Below, in pieces: positions 34,735 to 44,051 of a stretch of 64,000 bases of DNA (positions are counted from its first letter, which is position 1; every line of letters begins with the position of its first letter). The position numbers and the translations under genes are program-made. Below the pieces are notes generated by a model. The model saw nothing but the letters and a program-made list of their open reading frames with translations, made no database searches and was not told the origin of the DNA. The stretch covers positions 1,164,243 to 1,228,242 of the forward strand of contig CANMGT010000001.1 of assembly GCA_947497495.1 (NCBI GenBank), in the 5' to 3' direction. This DNA comes from an uncultured Lentibacter sp. (GTDB taxonomy: Bacteria; Pseudomonadota; Alphaproteobacteria; Rhodobacterales; Rhodobacteraceae).

Positions 34735-35133
34735 ATGCGATACTGGGTTTTGACAATGGTTCTACTGGTGGCATGCGATACGCCCAGCCGCGCTTATAAG
34801 GGCGTGCCTGCAAGCCGCGTGAGCGTCGATACGAGTGTTTTTGACATTCGCATCAAAGACAATCGAGCGGAAGCTATCCGTGTAAACGTTGAGTGGGCAC
34901 CAAGTTCCAAATCCGTCGAGACACGGGCTGTCGCCGCTATCGAGAAAGTCTCCGGATGCAAGGTGAAGCGGCTGCGTGGCGATCAGGCGATGATGATCGC
35001 TGACCTGAAATGCATAGGTTCTCATTTGCCGCCAGCCCCCGTTCAACTTACCTGTTCGTTGAACGGCGCGCCGCTCAAGGGGCTTGGCGGGGAGTTCACT
35101 TACGACATCAGCTGCACCCAAGCCGAGAGTTAA
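34735..35133 (+). CDS. Small putative lipoprotein
   Basis: 132 residues. The short signal MRYWVLTMVLLVACDTPS has a lipobox (LVAC), so the mature protein is probably lipid-anchored with an aspartate at +2. The rest contains three further cysteines (VSGCKVKRL, LKCIGS, QLTCSL) plus a last one in ISCTQ. No known domain is recognised. It sits behind a CtrA-type box and converges on the PBP gene, the two stop codons sharing TTAA at 35130-35133. Confidence 0.75.
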   Translation: MRYWVLTMVLLVACDTPSRAYKGVPASRVSVDTSVFDIRIKDNRAEAIRVNVEWAPSSKSVETRAVAAIEKVSGCKVKRLRGDQAMMIADLKCIGSHLPPAPVQLTCSLNGAPLKGLGGEFTYDISCTQAES

Positions 35134-37346
35134 CGCCCGTTGCGGTTCTCTTCTTCTTGTCGTGCCCGTTCCTTCACTTGTTTACTGGTTCCACCAGACG
35201 TTCCAAAAAGGCCTTCAAGAAGTTTATCGATGCTCTTTCTCGTTTGCCCGCTACGCGGTGTTGCTGTGTCAACGATCAATGGCTTGCCTTCGTTGGGGTC
35301 AGGCGCACGCATTGGCAGAACGCGGACAGGTAAACCCTCGTGTGCAAGCTTCATGGCTTCATGCCAGATTTCTGCAGGCAGGCCAGAGCCCGTTACGCCC
35401 GTGAGCGGCGTATTGTCGTCATAGCCGATCCAGACACCTGCTACATAGTCGGCGGTAAAGCCGATGAACCAAGCGTCCTTGGCGGCCTGTGACGTGCCGG
35501 TTTTGCCAGCCGCGTCGCGGTCAGCCAAGGCGGCGCGCTTGCCTGTGCCTTCAGCAACAACCTTGTGCATCATCCACGTCAGCTCTTCGGCGGCTTCCTG
35601 ATTGATTACACGTTCACCTATGCCGCCTGTCGCAGTCATTAAAGGCTCATTGTTGCCAAGCAATTTCAGCTCGACAAGGCCGTAGGGGGACACCGAACTG
35701 CCGCCATTGAGAATACCAGCGTAAGCGCCGGTGAGCTCAAGCAGCGAAACTTCCGAGGCTCCAAGCGCCAAAGCAGGGCCGGGGGCCATGTGTGAGCCGA
35801 TGCCAAAGTCTGTCGCAACTTTGCGCACCACATCAAGGCCAACTTCTTCAGCGAGTTTAACGGCGGGTATATTGTAGGACTGACGCAAAGCTTCGGTGAG
35901 CGTGACATTGCCATGAAACTTCTTGTCGTAGTTTTTCGGGCAATACTCTCCCGACCCTGGCACGTTGATGCAATAGGGTTCGTCTTTGATCATGTCGAGA
36001 GGGGAGCGGCCCACATCAAGCGCGGCCCCGTAGACGAAGGGCTTGAAGGAAGAGCCGGGCTGGCGTTGTGCCATTGTCGCTCGGTTGAAGGCACCGGAAA
36101 CTTTGGTTTGCCGTCCGCCGACCATTGCTCTGACAGCGCCGTCAGCAGACATAATAACAATCGCGGCCTGTGCTTTTGAGCCTTTGCGAACCTTTGCCTC
36201 AAAGACGGTCTTCATTGCGGCCTCGGCGGCGCGTTGAACACGTTGGTCCAACGTTGTGCGGATGATCACGTCTTCTGTGGTGTTGCGCGTGAAAAATTCG
36301 GGGCCGGTTGTCATCACCCAGTCAGCGAAATAGCCGCCAGCCTTTGCTTGTGCTGCTTTTGACAGAGTTGCCGGATTGGCCTGTGCATCGCGAGCAACGG
36401 CGCTTGAAAGGTAGCCTTGCTCTTCCATCAGGCGCACGACGGTTGCAGCGCGATCCTGGCTGCGCTCAAGGTTGTTTGTCGGGGCGTATCGCGTCGGTGC
36501 TACGAGAAGCCCTGCGAGCATCGCGGCTTCGTTGGGCTGAACCTCTGACGCAGATTTGCCGAAGTAGCGCTGTGAGGCGGCCTCAAAGCCACGTGAGCCG
36601 GCCCCAAGAAAGGCACGGTTGATGTAGACCGTGAGAATTTCATTCTTGGTATACTTAACTTCCATCGCCATCGAATAGACGGCTTCCTTGGCTTTGCGCC
36701 AAAGTGAGCCTTGGCGGCAGTCAGCCTCATAGGCGGCTTCGTCTTTCCATTTGGTCGGGTCAAACGGGGTGCCGAGGCAGATCAGCTTGGCAGTTTGCTG
36801 GGTAAGAGTTGAACCGCCGTGGCCGGACAGTGGCCCACGCCCTTCACGCAGGTTGATGCGCACAGCAGAGGCGATGCCCCGTGGCGATAGGCCAAAGTGC
36901 TTGTAAAAGCGTTTGTCCTCGGTCGCGAGAATAGCGTTCTTGAGGTGTGGTGAAACACTGGAGGCCGTTACCGCGCCGCCGAATTGATCACCTCGCCAGG
37001 CAAAAACCTTGCGTTGCGCATCGAGTAGCGTGACAGAGCCGCGCGCTCGCCCGTCAAACAACTGCTCCACAGGGGGGAGTGTAAAGGACACATAACCAAC
37101 AGAAAGCCCGAGGATGAGCGCGCAGGCGAGCCCCATACGCCATCCAAAGCCCCAGATGATTTTGAACAGCCAACCAAACATGCCGTAAAGCACGCTCCGG
37201 ATTATCCCGCGTTGCGGCTTGCGCTTGCCAGCAGTGCGTCTTGCGGGCGCACGCTTTTTCACAGCCGGTTTCTTGGCTGCGTTTGTCTTTTTGGGAAAGC
37301 GTCGCTCGGCGACGAGCGGTGGCTTTTTGCGACCTGAGTTACTCAT
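35130..37346 (-). CDS. Class A penicillin-binding protein (transglycosylase/transpeptidase)
   Basis: A 738-residue bifunctional murein synthase. A basic cytoplasmic N-terminus (about 1-60) and one membrane helix (FGWRMGLACALILGLSVGYVSF) come first. The GT51 domain follows (ATEDKRFYKHFGLSPRGIAS, HGGSTLTQQTAKL, KNEILTVYINRAFLGAG), then the transpeptidase with SSFK (in RQPGSSFKPFVYG), SYN (RQSYNIPAVKL) and KTGTS. The ATG at 37346 is chosen at the basic N-terminus; in-frame sequence further upstream looks non-coding. The domain order fits PBP1A/1B. It is divergent from glnK. Confidence 0.95.
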   Translation of the reverse strand: MSNSGRKKPPLVAERRFPKKTNAAKKPAVKKRAPARRTAGKRKPQRGIIRSVLYGMFGWLFKIIWGFGWRMGLACALILGLSVGYVSFTLPPVEQLFDGRARGSVTLLDAQRKVFAWRGDQFGGAVTASSVSPHLKNAILATEDKRFYKHFGLSPRGIASAVRINLREGRGPLSGHGGSTLTQQTAKLICLGTPFDPTKWKDEAAYEADCRQGSLWRKAKEAVYSMAMEVKYTKNEILTVYINRAFLGAGSRGFEAASQRYFGKSASEVQPNEAAMLAGLLVAPTRYAPTNNLERSQDRAATVVRLMEEQGYLSSAVARDAQANPATLSKAAQAKAGGYFADWVMTTGPEFFTRNTTEDVIIRTTLDQRVQRAAEAAMKTVFEAKVRKGSKAQAAIVIMSADGAVRAMVGGRQTKVSGAFNRATMAQRQPGSSFKPFVYGAALDVGRSPLDMIKDEPYCINVPGSGEYCPKNYDKKFHGNVTLTEALRQSYNIPAVKLAEEVGLDVVRKVATDFGIGSHMAPGPALALGASEVSLLELTGAYAGILNGGSSVSPYGLVELKLLGNNEPLMTATGGIGERVINQEAAEELTWMMHKVVAEGTGKRAALADRDAAGKTGTSQAAKDAWFIGFTADYVAGVWIGYDDNTPLTGVTGSGLPAEIWHEAMKLAHEGLPVRVLPMRAPDPNEGKPLIVDTATPRSGQTRKSIDKLLEGLFGTSGGTSKQVKERARQEEENRNGR

Positions 37347-37605
37347 TTTATCTGCCCTGCTCGGAGCTTGTTCTGCCGCGACTCTAACGGTTGTGCGGTC
37401 CAATGTAGAGGGGAAAGAACCGCAGTTTCCCTCCACGACATGCTGAAAAATTGTGCAGACATGTCCAGAATCGCGGAAATTTTCAAACTTCGCCCCTCTC
37501 TTAGCCACTCATTTGGGCAGAACGGCTTCTTTCCGCGCCGATACGCGCAAATGCTGCATGTGCGAAATGACGCCGCCCATGCGGCACCAGAAAGAGGATG
37601 AACAG

Positions 37606-37944
37606 TTGAAACTGATAGTAGCAACGATCAAGCCCTATAAGCTTGAAGACGTACGCGAAGCTCTCACCGGCATCGGAGTGCGCGGTATGATGGTTTCGGA
37701 GATCAAAGGCTTTGGCGCGCAGTCAGGCCACACCGAAATTTACCGTGGTGCAGAATATGCGGTGAACTTTGTGCCAAAAATCAAACTCGAGATCGCCGTA
37801 AGTGCCGACATGGCCGACAGCGTGATCGAAACCATCGAAACAACAGCGCGCACCGGCAAGATCGGCGACGGCAAGATATTTGTGCTCGATCTGGCGCAAG
37901 TCGTTCGTGTGCGCACCGGCGAAACCGGACAAGACGCGCTTTGA
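37606..37944 (+). CDS. glnK: Nitrogen regulatory protein PII (GlnK)
   Basis: A 112-residue PII protein that signals nitrogen status and plugs AmtB when ammonium rises. Start MKLIVATIKPYKLEDVREALTGIGVRGMMVSEIKGFG is typical, and the T-loop carries the uridylylation tyrosine Y51 in RGAEYAVNFVPKIK. The C-terminal signature GKIGDGKIFV is present. The start is a TTG at 37606 with AGAGG eight bases upstream; there is no suitable ATG or GTG. amtB follows after 21 bases, the usual glnK-amtB operon. Confidence 0.94.
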   Translation: MKLIVATIKPYKLEDVREALTGIGVRGMMVSEIKGFGAQSGHTEIYRGAEYAVNFVPKIKLEIAVSADMADSVIETIETTARTGKIGDGKIFVLDLAQVVRVRTGETGQDAL

Positions 37945-37965
37945 GCGCCCAGGAAGGATAACAAG

Positions 37966-39288
37966 ATGAAAAACCGTTTCACCCTCGCTTTGGCCGCTTT
38001 GGCCGTAAGCCTCCCCGCCGCCGCTATGGCGCAAGATGCTGAAGTCGTGCCACTGAGCGCCGAAGTTGGCTTCATTTTTAACACCTTTATGTTCCTTGTC
38101 GCGGGCTTCCTCGTGTTCTGGATGGCCGCTGGTTTTGCCATGCTGGAAGCGGGCCTTGTGCGCTCAAAGAACGTAACCATGCAGCTCACAAAGAACATCG
38201 CGCTCTTCGCGCTTGCGGCAGTTGCTTACTACCTGATCGGTTACAACCTGATGTATCCCGGCGACGGCTGGAGTGTTGATGGCATCCTTGGTGCTTTCTC
38301 GACGGCATCGCTCGAGCCCGTCGGCCTCGAAGGCGCGGAACCAGACCTGACTTATGCATCTGTCGGTTCTGACTTTTTCTTCCAGCTGATGTTCTGCGCA
38401 ACCACAGCGTCGATCGTTTCGGGCACATTGGCGGAGCGTATCAAGCTTTGGCCTTTCCTTGCCTTTGTCGTTGTTCTGACGGCGTTCATCTACCCGATCC
38501 AGGCTTCCTGGAAATGGGGCGGTGGCTTCCTTGACGGAATGGGCTTTCTCGACTTTGCGGGTTCAACCGTTGTGCACTCTGTTGGCGGCTGGGCTGCCTT
38601 GGCTGGCGCGCTTATCCTTGGCCCACGTATCGGCAAATACAAAGGCGGTCGCACGGTGCCGTTTATGGGCTCAAACCTGCCGCTCGCAACGCTCGGCACG
38701 TTCATACTGTGGCTCGGTTGGTTCGGTTTCAACGGCGGCTCGCAGCTCTACATGAACACGGCTGGCAACGTTGCTGACATCTCACGCATCTTCGCAAACA
38801 CCAACACAGCGGCTGCTGGTGGTGCGATCGCAGCGCTGATCTTGACACAGCTTCTCTACAAGAAGGTTGATTTGACGATGGTTCTCAACGGCGCGTTGGC
38901 TGGCCTCGTGTCGATCACGGCCGAGCCGTTGACACCAACCCTTGGTACAGCGACACTCATCGGCGCTGTTGGTGGCATTATCGTGGTCTTCGCGGTTCCG
39001 TTCCTCGACAAGCTGAAGATCGACGACGTCGTTGGCGCAATCCCTGTTCACCTCTTCGCAGGTATCTGGGGCACCATCGCGGTTGTTCTTACAAATGGTG
39101 ATGCAAGCTTTGTCACACAGATCTACTCGATCTTTGTTGTCGGCGCCTTCACAGTGGTTGTCTCAAGTGTTGTCTGGTTCGTCCTCAAGATGACAGTTGG
39201 CATCCGTGTGAGTGAAGAAGACGAGATCATGGGCCTTGATATGGCCGAGTTGGGCATGGAAGCCTACCCCGAGTTCTCAAAAGGCTAA
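37966..39288 (+). CDS. amtB: Ammonium transporter AmtB
   Basis: 440 residues: a cleavable signal peptide (MKNRFTLALAALAVSLPAAAMAQ) and about eleven membrane helices. Family signatures include FWMAAGFAMLEAGLVRSKN, DFAGSTVVHSVGGWAALAGALILGPRIGKY (with the pore histidine) and the second histidine region AIPVHLFAGIWGTIAV. It conducts ammonium and is regulated by the GlnK encoded just upstream. AGGAAGG precedes the ATG. Confidence 0.96.
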   Translation: MKNRFTLALAALAVSLPAAAMAQDAEVVPLSAEVGFIFNTFMFLVAGFLVFWMAAGFAMLEAGLVRSKNVTMQLTKNIALFALAAVAYYLIGYNLMYPGDGWSVDGILGAFSTASLEPVGLEGAEPDLTYASVGSDFFFQLMFCATTASIVSGTLAERIKLWPFLAFVVVLTAFIYPIQASWKWGGGFLDGMGFLDFAGSTVVHSVGGWAALAGALILGPRIGKYKGGRTVPFMGSNLPLATLGTFILWLGWFGFNGGSQLYMNTAGNVADISRIFANTNTAAAGGAIAALILTQLLYKKVDLTMVLNGALAGLVSITAEPLTPTLGTATLIGAVGGIIVVFAVPFLDKLKIDDVVGAIPVHLFAGIWGTIAVVLTNGDASFVTQIYSIFVVGAFTVVVSSVVWFVLKMTVGIRVSEEDEIMGLDMAELGMEAYPEFSKG

Positions 39289-39311
39289 GCCTTTTCAAAC
39301 TCCTAAAGCTG

Positions 39312-39341
39312 GCTTGGGCGCGAAAGTGCCCGAGCTTTTTT
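39312..39341 (+). terminator. Terminator of glnK-amtB
   Basis: GCTTGGGC (39312-39319) pairs with GCCCGAGC (39328-39335, one G-T pair), followed by six T residues. Confidence 0.85.
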
Positions 39342-39426
39342 ATGCGCATAATACCGCGTAGGCGTTAACCAACTGCCACAAGTCCTGCATGGCCGAATCG
39401 TGCTGGGCTATGCTAGTTCTTGTGGC

Positions 39427-41265
39427 ATGCCTGAACTCAGCCCCCAGATAAGCCAATCGCAGCCCGTGATCCGCCAGCTTGACGATTCCGCCATCAACCG
39501 GATTGCGGCTGGCGAAGTTGTAGAGCGCCCGGCCTCTGCCGTGAAAGAACTCCTCGAGAACGCGATTGATGCTGGCGCCAAGCGGGTTCGCATTGACGTG
39601 GCAGATGGCGGTAAAACTCTCATTCGCGTCACAGACGATGGATGCGGGATGACTGCGGCCGACCTGCCCTTGGCCTTGTCGCGGCACGCGACTTCCAAGA
39701 TCGACGGATCTGACCTGCTCAACATTCACACCTTCGGCTTTCGTGGTGAGGCTTTGCCCTCGCTTGGCGCTGTCGGGCGCCTGAGCATCACCAGCCGCGC
39801 GGCAGGCTATGATGCCGCTGTGATCGAGGTGAACGGCAGCGTCATGAGTACAGTTAAGCCCGCAGCGGCTTCGTTTGGTACGCGGGTTGAGCTACGCGAC
39901 ATCTTTTACGCCACACCCGCTCGGCTCAAGTTCATGCGCTCGGATCGTGCCGAAATGCAGGCGATCACAGATGTCGTGAAGCGCCTTGCAATGGCCGAAC
40001 CATACGTCGCCTTCACGCTGAATGATGTTTCGGGCGGCGGCGAAGGCAAAGTGAAGTTTCGCGCCGAAGCTGAAACCGGCGATATGTTTTCTGCGCTGCA
40101 CGGGCGTCTTGCTCAGGTGCTTGGCCGCGAGTTTGCCGACAATGCACTTGCTATCGACGCGGAGCGCGAGGATGTCCGGCTCACGGGTTATGCGGCCTTG
40201 CCGACGTATTCGCGTGGTAGTGCTGTGGCACAGTTCTTCTTCGTCAACGACAGGCCTGTGCGTGACAAGCTACTGATCGGTGCTTTGCGTGGCGCATACT
40301 CTGATTTCCTCAGCCGCGACAGGCACCCTGCTGTTGCGTTGTTTGTGAACTGCGCACCGACGCTTGTGGATGTGAACGTTCACCCTGCCAAGTCTGAGGT
40401 GCGGTTTCGCGATCCGGGGCTGGTGCGCGGGCTGATTGTGAGTGCCTTGAAGCACGCCCTTGCCGAAGCAGGGCATCGTGCGTCCTCAACCGTGGCAGAC
40501 GCGGCCTTGGGCGCGATGCGGCCCGAATTTTCCCAGCCGCGCGTTTACCAGATGGACAGGCCAACGTTGGGGGCGATCAACGCGAACTACCACGCGCAAG
40601 AGCCCGGTTTTGCCGAGATGGCGCAAAGCTATTCAGCGCGCGTTGAAAACAACGAAGCTTTGGGAGATGTGCCGCACGCAGAGGCGCTGCCTTTGGGGGC
40701 TGCCCGCGCGCAGGTTCACGAGAATTACATTGTCGCACAGACTGAGACAGGCATGGTCATCGTCGATCAGCACGCAGCTCACGAGCGGCTGGTTTATGAG
40801 CGGCTCAAAAAGCAAATGGCCGAAAACGGCGTGCGCGCTCAGGCGTTGCTGATCCCCGAGATTGTCAACATGAGCGACGGCGATTGTGCGCTGCTGCTTG
40901 AGGCGGCTGGCGACTTGGCTGCGCTCGGCCTGTCGCTTGAGCCCTTCGGCGGCGGCGCGATTGCGGTGCGTGAAACGCCTGCTATTTTGGGTGAAGTTAA
41001 CGCCGAGGGGATGCTGCGTGACATCGTTGATGAGCTAACAGAAGGTGGCACGACAAGCACCGTCAATGATAAGCTTGAGGCCGTTCTGAGCCGCGTGGCC
41101 TGTCACGGCTCTATCCGCTCGGGCCGCCGGATGCGCGCAGAAGAAATGAACGCGCTTCTGCGGGAAATGGAAGCCACACCGCATTCGGGCCAGTGCAACC
41201 ATGGCCGGCCCACTTATATTGAGTTGAAGCTCTCTGATATAGAAAGGCTTTTTGGGCGCACATGA
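39427..41265 (+). CDS. mutL: DNA mismatch repair protein MutL, endonuclease type
   Basis: A 612-residue mismatch-repair matchmaker. The GHKL ATPase has ELLENAIDAGA, DDGCGM, GFRGEALPSLG and the S5-like fold RPVRDKLL. The C-terminal domain carries the metal-binding endonuclease motif DQHA-x2-E-x4-E (DQHAAHERLVYE), so this is the nicking MutL of bacteria without MutH. ACHGSIRSGRRM and GRPTYIEL end the protein. The ATG at 39427 is preferred over in-frame codons upstream by family length. The stop overlaps rmuC (ATGA). Confidence 0.95.
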   Translation: MPELSPQISQSQPVIRQLDDSAINRIAAGEVVERPASAVKELLENAIDAGAKRVRIDVADGGKTLIRVTDDGCGMTAADLPLALSRHATSKIDGSDLLNIHTFGFRGEALPSLGAVGRLSITSRAAGYDAAVIEVNGSVMSTVKPAAASFGTRVELRDIFYATPARLKFMRSDRAEMQAITDVVKRLAMAEPYVAFTLNDVSGGGEGKVKFRAEAETGDMFSALHGRLAQVLGREFADNALAIDAEREDVRLTGYAALPTYSRGSAVAQFFFVNDRPVRDKLLIGALRGAYSDFLSRDRHPAVALFVNCAPTLVDVNVHPAKSEVRFRDPGLVRGLIVSALKHALAEAGHRASSTVADAALGAMRPEFSQPRVYQMDRPTLGAINANYHAQEPGFAEMAQSYSARVENNEALGDVPHAEALPLGAARAQVHENYIVAQTETGMVIVDQHAAHERLVYERLKKQMAENGVRAQALLIPEIVNMSDGDCALLLEAAGDLAALGLSLEPFGGGAIAVRETPAILGEVNAEGMLRDIVDELTEGGTTSTVNDKLEAVLSRVACHGSIRSGRRMRAEEMNALLREMEATPHSGQCNHGRPTYIELKLSDIERLFGRT

Positions 41266-42416
41266 TTGAACTTGCAGGATATGAATTCAGCGAAATGAGC
41301 CTGCTTGTCGGCGGCGTCGTCCTGTTGTTTTTGGTGCTGCTCATGCTGTTTTTGGGCATGCGCTCGGCGTCGCGCTCGCTGCGGATGACAGAACCATTGG
41401 TGCATCAGATCGGCAACCTCGGAGCGCGCGTGCAACAGTTGTCGGACGGGCAGCAGCAGCTGTCGGGCGGGCTTATACACGTCAGCGAAGCGCAAGCCGC
41501 TTCGCAAACCAACATGCTGCAATTGATGGAAAAACGCCTTTCCGACGTAAGCGGCAAGATGGGAGAAAACCTGACCGTGTCGGCGCAAAGTACGGCCAAG
41601 TCACTGGGCGAGTTGCAGCAACGGCTCATGGCGATTGATAAGGCGCAAGACAACATTACCAAGCTGTCGGGTGACGTGCTGAGTTTGCAAGATATCTTGA
41701 GCAACAAGCAAACCCGCGGTGCGTTTGGGGAAATTCAACTTACAGACATTGTGACAAAAGCACTGCCGAGTGACTCGTACAAGATGCAGGCGACACTCTC
41801 GAATGGTAAGCGCTGTGACTGCTTGATTGATCTGCCAAACCCCCCTGGGCCGATTGCGATTGATAGTAAGTTTCCGCTCGAGTCCTATGAAGCACTCAGA
41901 AACGCCGAGAATGACTGGCAGCTCAACGAAGCGGCCAAGGGGCTGCGCATCGCGATCAAAAAGCACATCAAAGACATCCACGAGAAATATATTATCGAGG
42001 GTGAAACCGCTGATGGCGCATTGATGTTTTTACCCTCAGAAGCGATCTACGCAGAGCTTCATGCCAACTTCCCTGAGCTTGTGCGGGAAGGCTTTGCGGC
42101 GCGTGTCTGGATCGTCTCGCCGACGACATGCATGGCGACTTTGAACACCATGCGGGCGATCCTGAAAGACGCAAGAATGCGCGAGCAGGCTGGGGCCATC
42201 CGGCGTGAATTGGGGCTGTTGTTTTCCGATGTCGAGCGGCTGGGAACGCGGGTTGAAAACCTTGATCGGCACTTTGGACAAGCGGCGAAGGATATTGCTG
42301 ATATCAAGATTTCCTCGGACAAAGCAGGCCGGCGCGCGCGCCGCCTAGACAACTTTGACTTTGAAGAGCTGGCGCCGGAAGACCCGACGGTTGTACCCTT
42401 GAAAGCCCCCGATTAG
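41262..42416 (+). CDS. rmuC: DNA recombination protein RmuC
   Basis: 384 residues. One N-terminal membrane helix (SLLVGGVVLLFLVLLMLFLGM) is followed by a long coiled-coil region (about 40-125), then the RmuC domain with nuclease-fold residues (GAFGEIQLTDIVTKALP, IAIDSKFPLESYEAL, ALMFLPSEAIYAELH). RmuC limits inversions and other rearrangements in E. coli. It is translationally coupled to mutL, so a repair role fits the context. Confidence 0.92.
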   Translation: MIELAGYEFSEMSLLVGGVVLLFLVLLMLFLGMRSASRSLRMTEPLVHQIGNLGARVQQLSDGQQQLSGGLIHVSEAQAASQTNMLQLMEKRLSDVSGKMGENLTVSAQSTAKSLGELQQRLMAIDKAQDNITKLSGDVLSLQDILSNKQTRGAFGEIQLTDIVTKALPSDSYKMQATLSNGKRCDCLIDLPNPPGPIAIDSKFPLESYEALRNAENDWQLNEAAKGLRIAIKKHIKDIHEKYIIEGETADGALMFLPSEAIYAELHANFPELVREGFAARVWIVSPTTCMATLNTMRAILKDARMREQAGAIRRELGLLFSDVERLGTRVENLDRHFGQAAKDIADIKISSDKAGRRARRLDNFDFEELAPEDPTVVPLKAPD

Positions 42417-42502
42417 CCGTGCTTTAGGGCTTGCGCCAGATCAAGGCTCGCAGGATGATAACCTGCGAAAGGTTAGTCTACGCGTTGACAGGAGAACCGA
42501 AC

Positions 42503-42826
42503 ATGCTTGAAATTAGCACCAACAAGATTGCCCAGATTATTCTGATGTCCAGGGAACTTGGCCGAGCAGAGGCCGAGTTGATGGGGTTCTTTGAAACACT
42601 GTCTGAAGAGGAACTGACCGACCTAGTCGCCGTGATGTGGATCGGGCGGGGTAGCTTTGACGCAGACGAGCTGGCTGAAGCCCGCGCGACGGCGATTGCC
42701 GAGGCGACCGTGCCGACGCCGGATTATCTGATCGGCTCGCCACATCTTTCAGACCATCTTGAAAACGGCTTGGAAGCTATGGGCTTGTCGGCCTCTGGCG
42801 ACGAAGACGACTTGATCCGAGGGTGA
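42503..42826 (+). CDS. DUF3775 protein
   Basis: 107 residues beginning MLEISTNKIAQIILMSRELGRAE. The ELTDLVAVMWIGRGSFDADELAEAR segment and the following SPHLSDHLENGLEAMG are the family pattern of DUF3775, found widely in alphaproteobacteria with unknown role. The C-terminus is acidic. AGGAGA precedes the ATG at 42503. It lies 86 bases after rmuC. Confidence 0.8.
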   Translation: MLEISTNKIAQIILMSRELGRAEAELMGFFETLSEEELTDLVAVMWIGRGSFDADELAEARATAIAEATVPTPDYLIGSPHLSDHLENGLEAMGLSASGDEDDLIRG

Positions 42827-42854
42827 TTTCGAATTGCTCCGCAATCCGACAGAG

Positions 42855-42904
42855 GTGAGGGGCTAGCCCCTCACACTCCCCAGAGTATTTCTATCAAGAA
42901 AAAG
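42855..42904. repeat. Dispersed intergenic repeat, copy 4
   Basis: A 20-base perfect palindrome (arms GTGAGGGGCT / AGCCCCTCAC, 42855-42874) is followed by ACTCCCCAGAGTATTT and a tail CTATCAAGAAAAAG. It is the most symmetric copy of the family. It fills the convergent gap between the DUF3775 gene and the saccharopine dehydrogenase gene. Confidence 0.6.
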
Positions 42905-42906
42905 CG

Positions 42907-44049
42907 TCATGCGAGATGGTCAACAACTTGTAAGTGTTGTGCCAACGTGTCGATCTCGGCGAGCCATTCGGAGACAAGCTTTGGATCATGTGGCGCAGGG
43001 TGAACACCAGCACCTATCTGGCGGTTGGCGACAGCTTCAACCGCGAGCGAAACAGGGATAGAAACCAAACGCGCCATAGCGGTACCGCGTTCGTCGCCCC
43101 AAGCGTCCATGACATAGGTTTTGTCATAGACGGGCACGCCGTCTTTTTCGGCCTTTAAGCCAACGCAGAGCACGACGCGGTCAGGCTCGCCCGCTTCGTA
43201 GGCGTTGTCGCGCCAGAACCCGTCGGACATTTCTTTAAGGCGTGCGTCGCCTTCAGGGCCTGCCAGCGTTTCGATCTCGGTGAAGACCTCACTCCAGGCT
43301 TCAGTCCAGCCGTTGAGACGGAGCGTTCCGCGGACGAATTCCTTTACGCGCCAGCTGTCTTCGAACCGGTAGTCGGCCATGAAGGGCAAGCTGTCACGGT
43401 TTGGGTATACCTCGAAGCTCTCGGGTGTTGGCAGGGGAGCGTCGTAGGTGCTGATAGCATCCCAAGGGCGCGCGACGTTGAGCTCTGTGTAGTTTTTGAT
43501 AGACTTTGACGGAGACCGCAGAGCTTTCAGAACGCCCAGCGGAGACCAGCTGAACTTGTAGCGAAACGGGTTGGGTTGCTTCGGAATGCCGCCGCAGTAG
43601 CTGATGAACGATATGTCATTGCTCGCGTCATAGGCACTTGAGGCGCGGTAATCGGCAACAAGGTGATGCGCCATCAGGTGGTCGATCCCCGGATCAAGGC
43701 CTACTTCGTTGACAGAGACAACGCCTGCGTCGCGCGCAGCGGCATCAAGGGCGAGCATTTCAGGGGCGATGTAGCTTGAACTTATAAAGTTAGCGCCTTT
43801 GGCGATGCACATTTCCGCCAGAGGCACGTGCCATTCTCCGGGCAGCATAGAAACGATGATATCGCCTTCCTGCGTTGCCGTTGTTATGGCGTCCATGTCA
43901 AAGCTACGGATGTCCTTAGCAATGTCGCCGACAGCCTCTTTTGCCTTGGCTGCCGTGCGGTTCCAGACCACAATATCATGTCCGTTTTCGATGAGCCTGC
44001 GAAGGCCGGGAATTGCGGATAGTCCGGTGCCACACCAATGGATTGTCAT
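42907..44049 (-). CDS. Saccharopine dehydrogenase family protein (probable glutamate-forming)
   Basis: 380 residues. A Rossmann N-terminus (MTIHWCGTGLSAIPGLRRLIENGHDIVVWNRT) is followed by ISSSYIAPEMLALDAAARDAGVVSVNEVGLDPGIDHLMAH, the conserved region of saccharopine reductases and dehydrogenases. It probably oxidises saccharopine to glutamate and aminoadipate semialdehyde, completing lysine breakdown started by the overlapping upstream gene. The ATG at 44049 is preferred because AGAGG lies seven bases upstream; the ATG at 44055 would overlap the upstream stop. Confidence 0.86.
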   Translation of the reverse strand: MTIHWCGTGLSAIPGLRRLIENGHDIVVWNRTAAKAKEAVGDIAKDIRSFDMDAITTATQEGDIIVSMLPGEWHVPLAEMCIAKGANFISSSYIAPEMLALDAAARDAGVVSVNEVGLDPGIDHLMAHHLVADYRASSAYDASNDISFISYCGGIPKQPNPFRYKFSWSPLGVLKALRSPSKSIKNYTELNVARPWDAISTYDAPLPTPESFEVYPNRDSLPFMADYRFEDSWRVKEFVRGTLRLNGWTEAWSEVFTEIETLAGPEGDARLKEMSDGFWRDNAYEAGEPDRVVLCVGLKAEKDGVPVYDKTYVMDAWGDERGTAMARLVSIPVSLAVEAVANRQIGAGVHPAPHDPKLVSEWLAEIDTLAQHLQVVDHLA

Positions 44050-44051
44050 GT

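Noticed and set aside
37347..37605. Sigma-54 promoter or NtrC sites before glnK-amtB
   Set aside because: I looked for TGGC-N7-TGCA-like and NtrC dyads and found no convincing match, although nitrogen control is expected for this operon.
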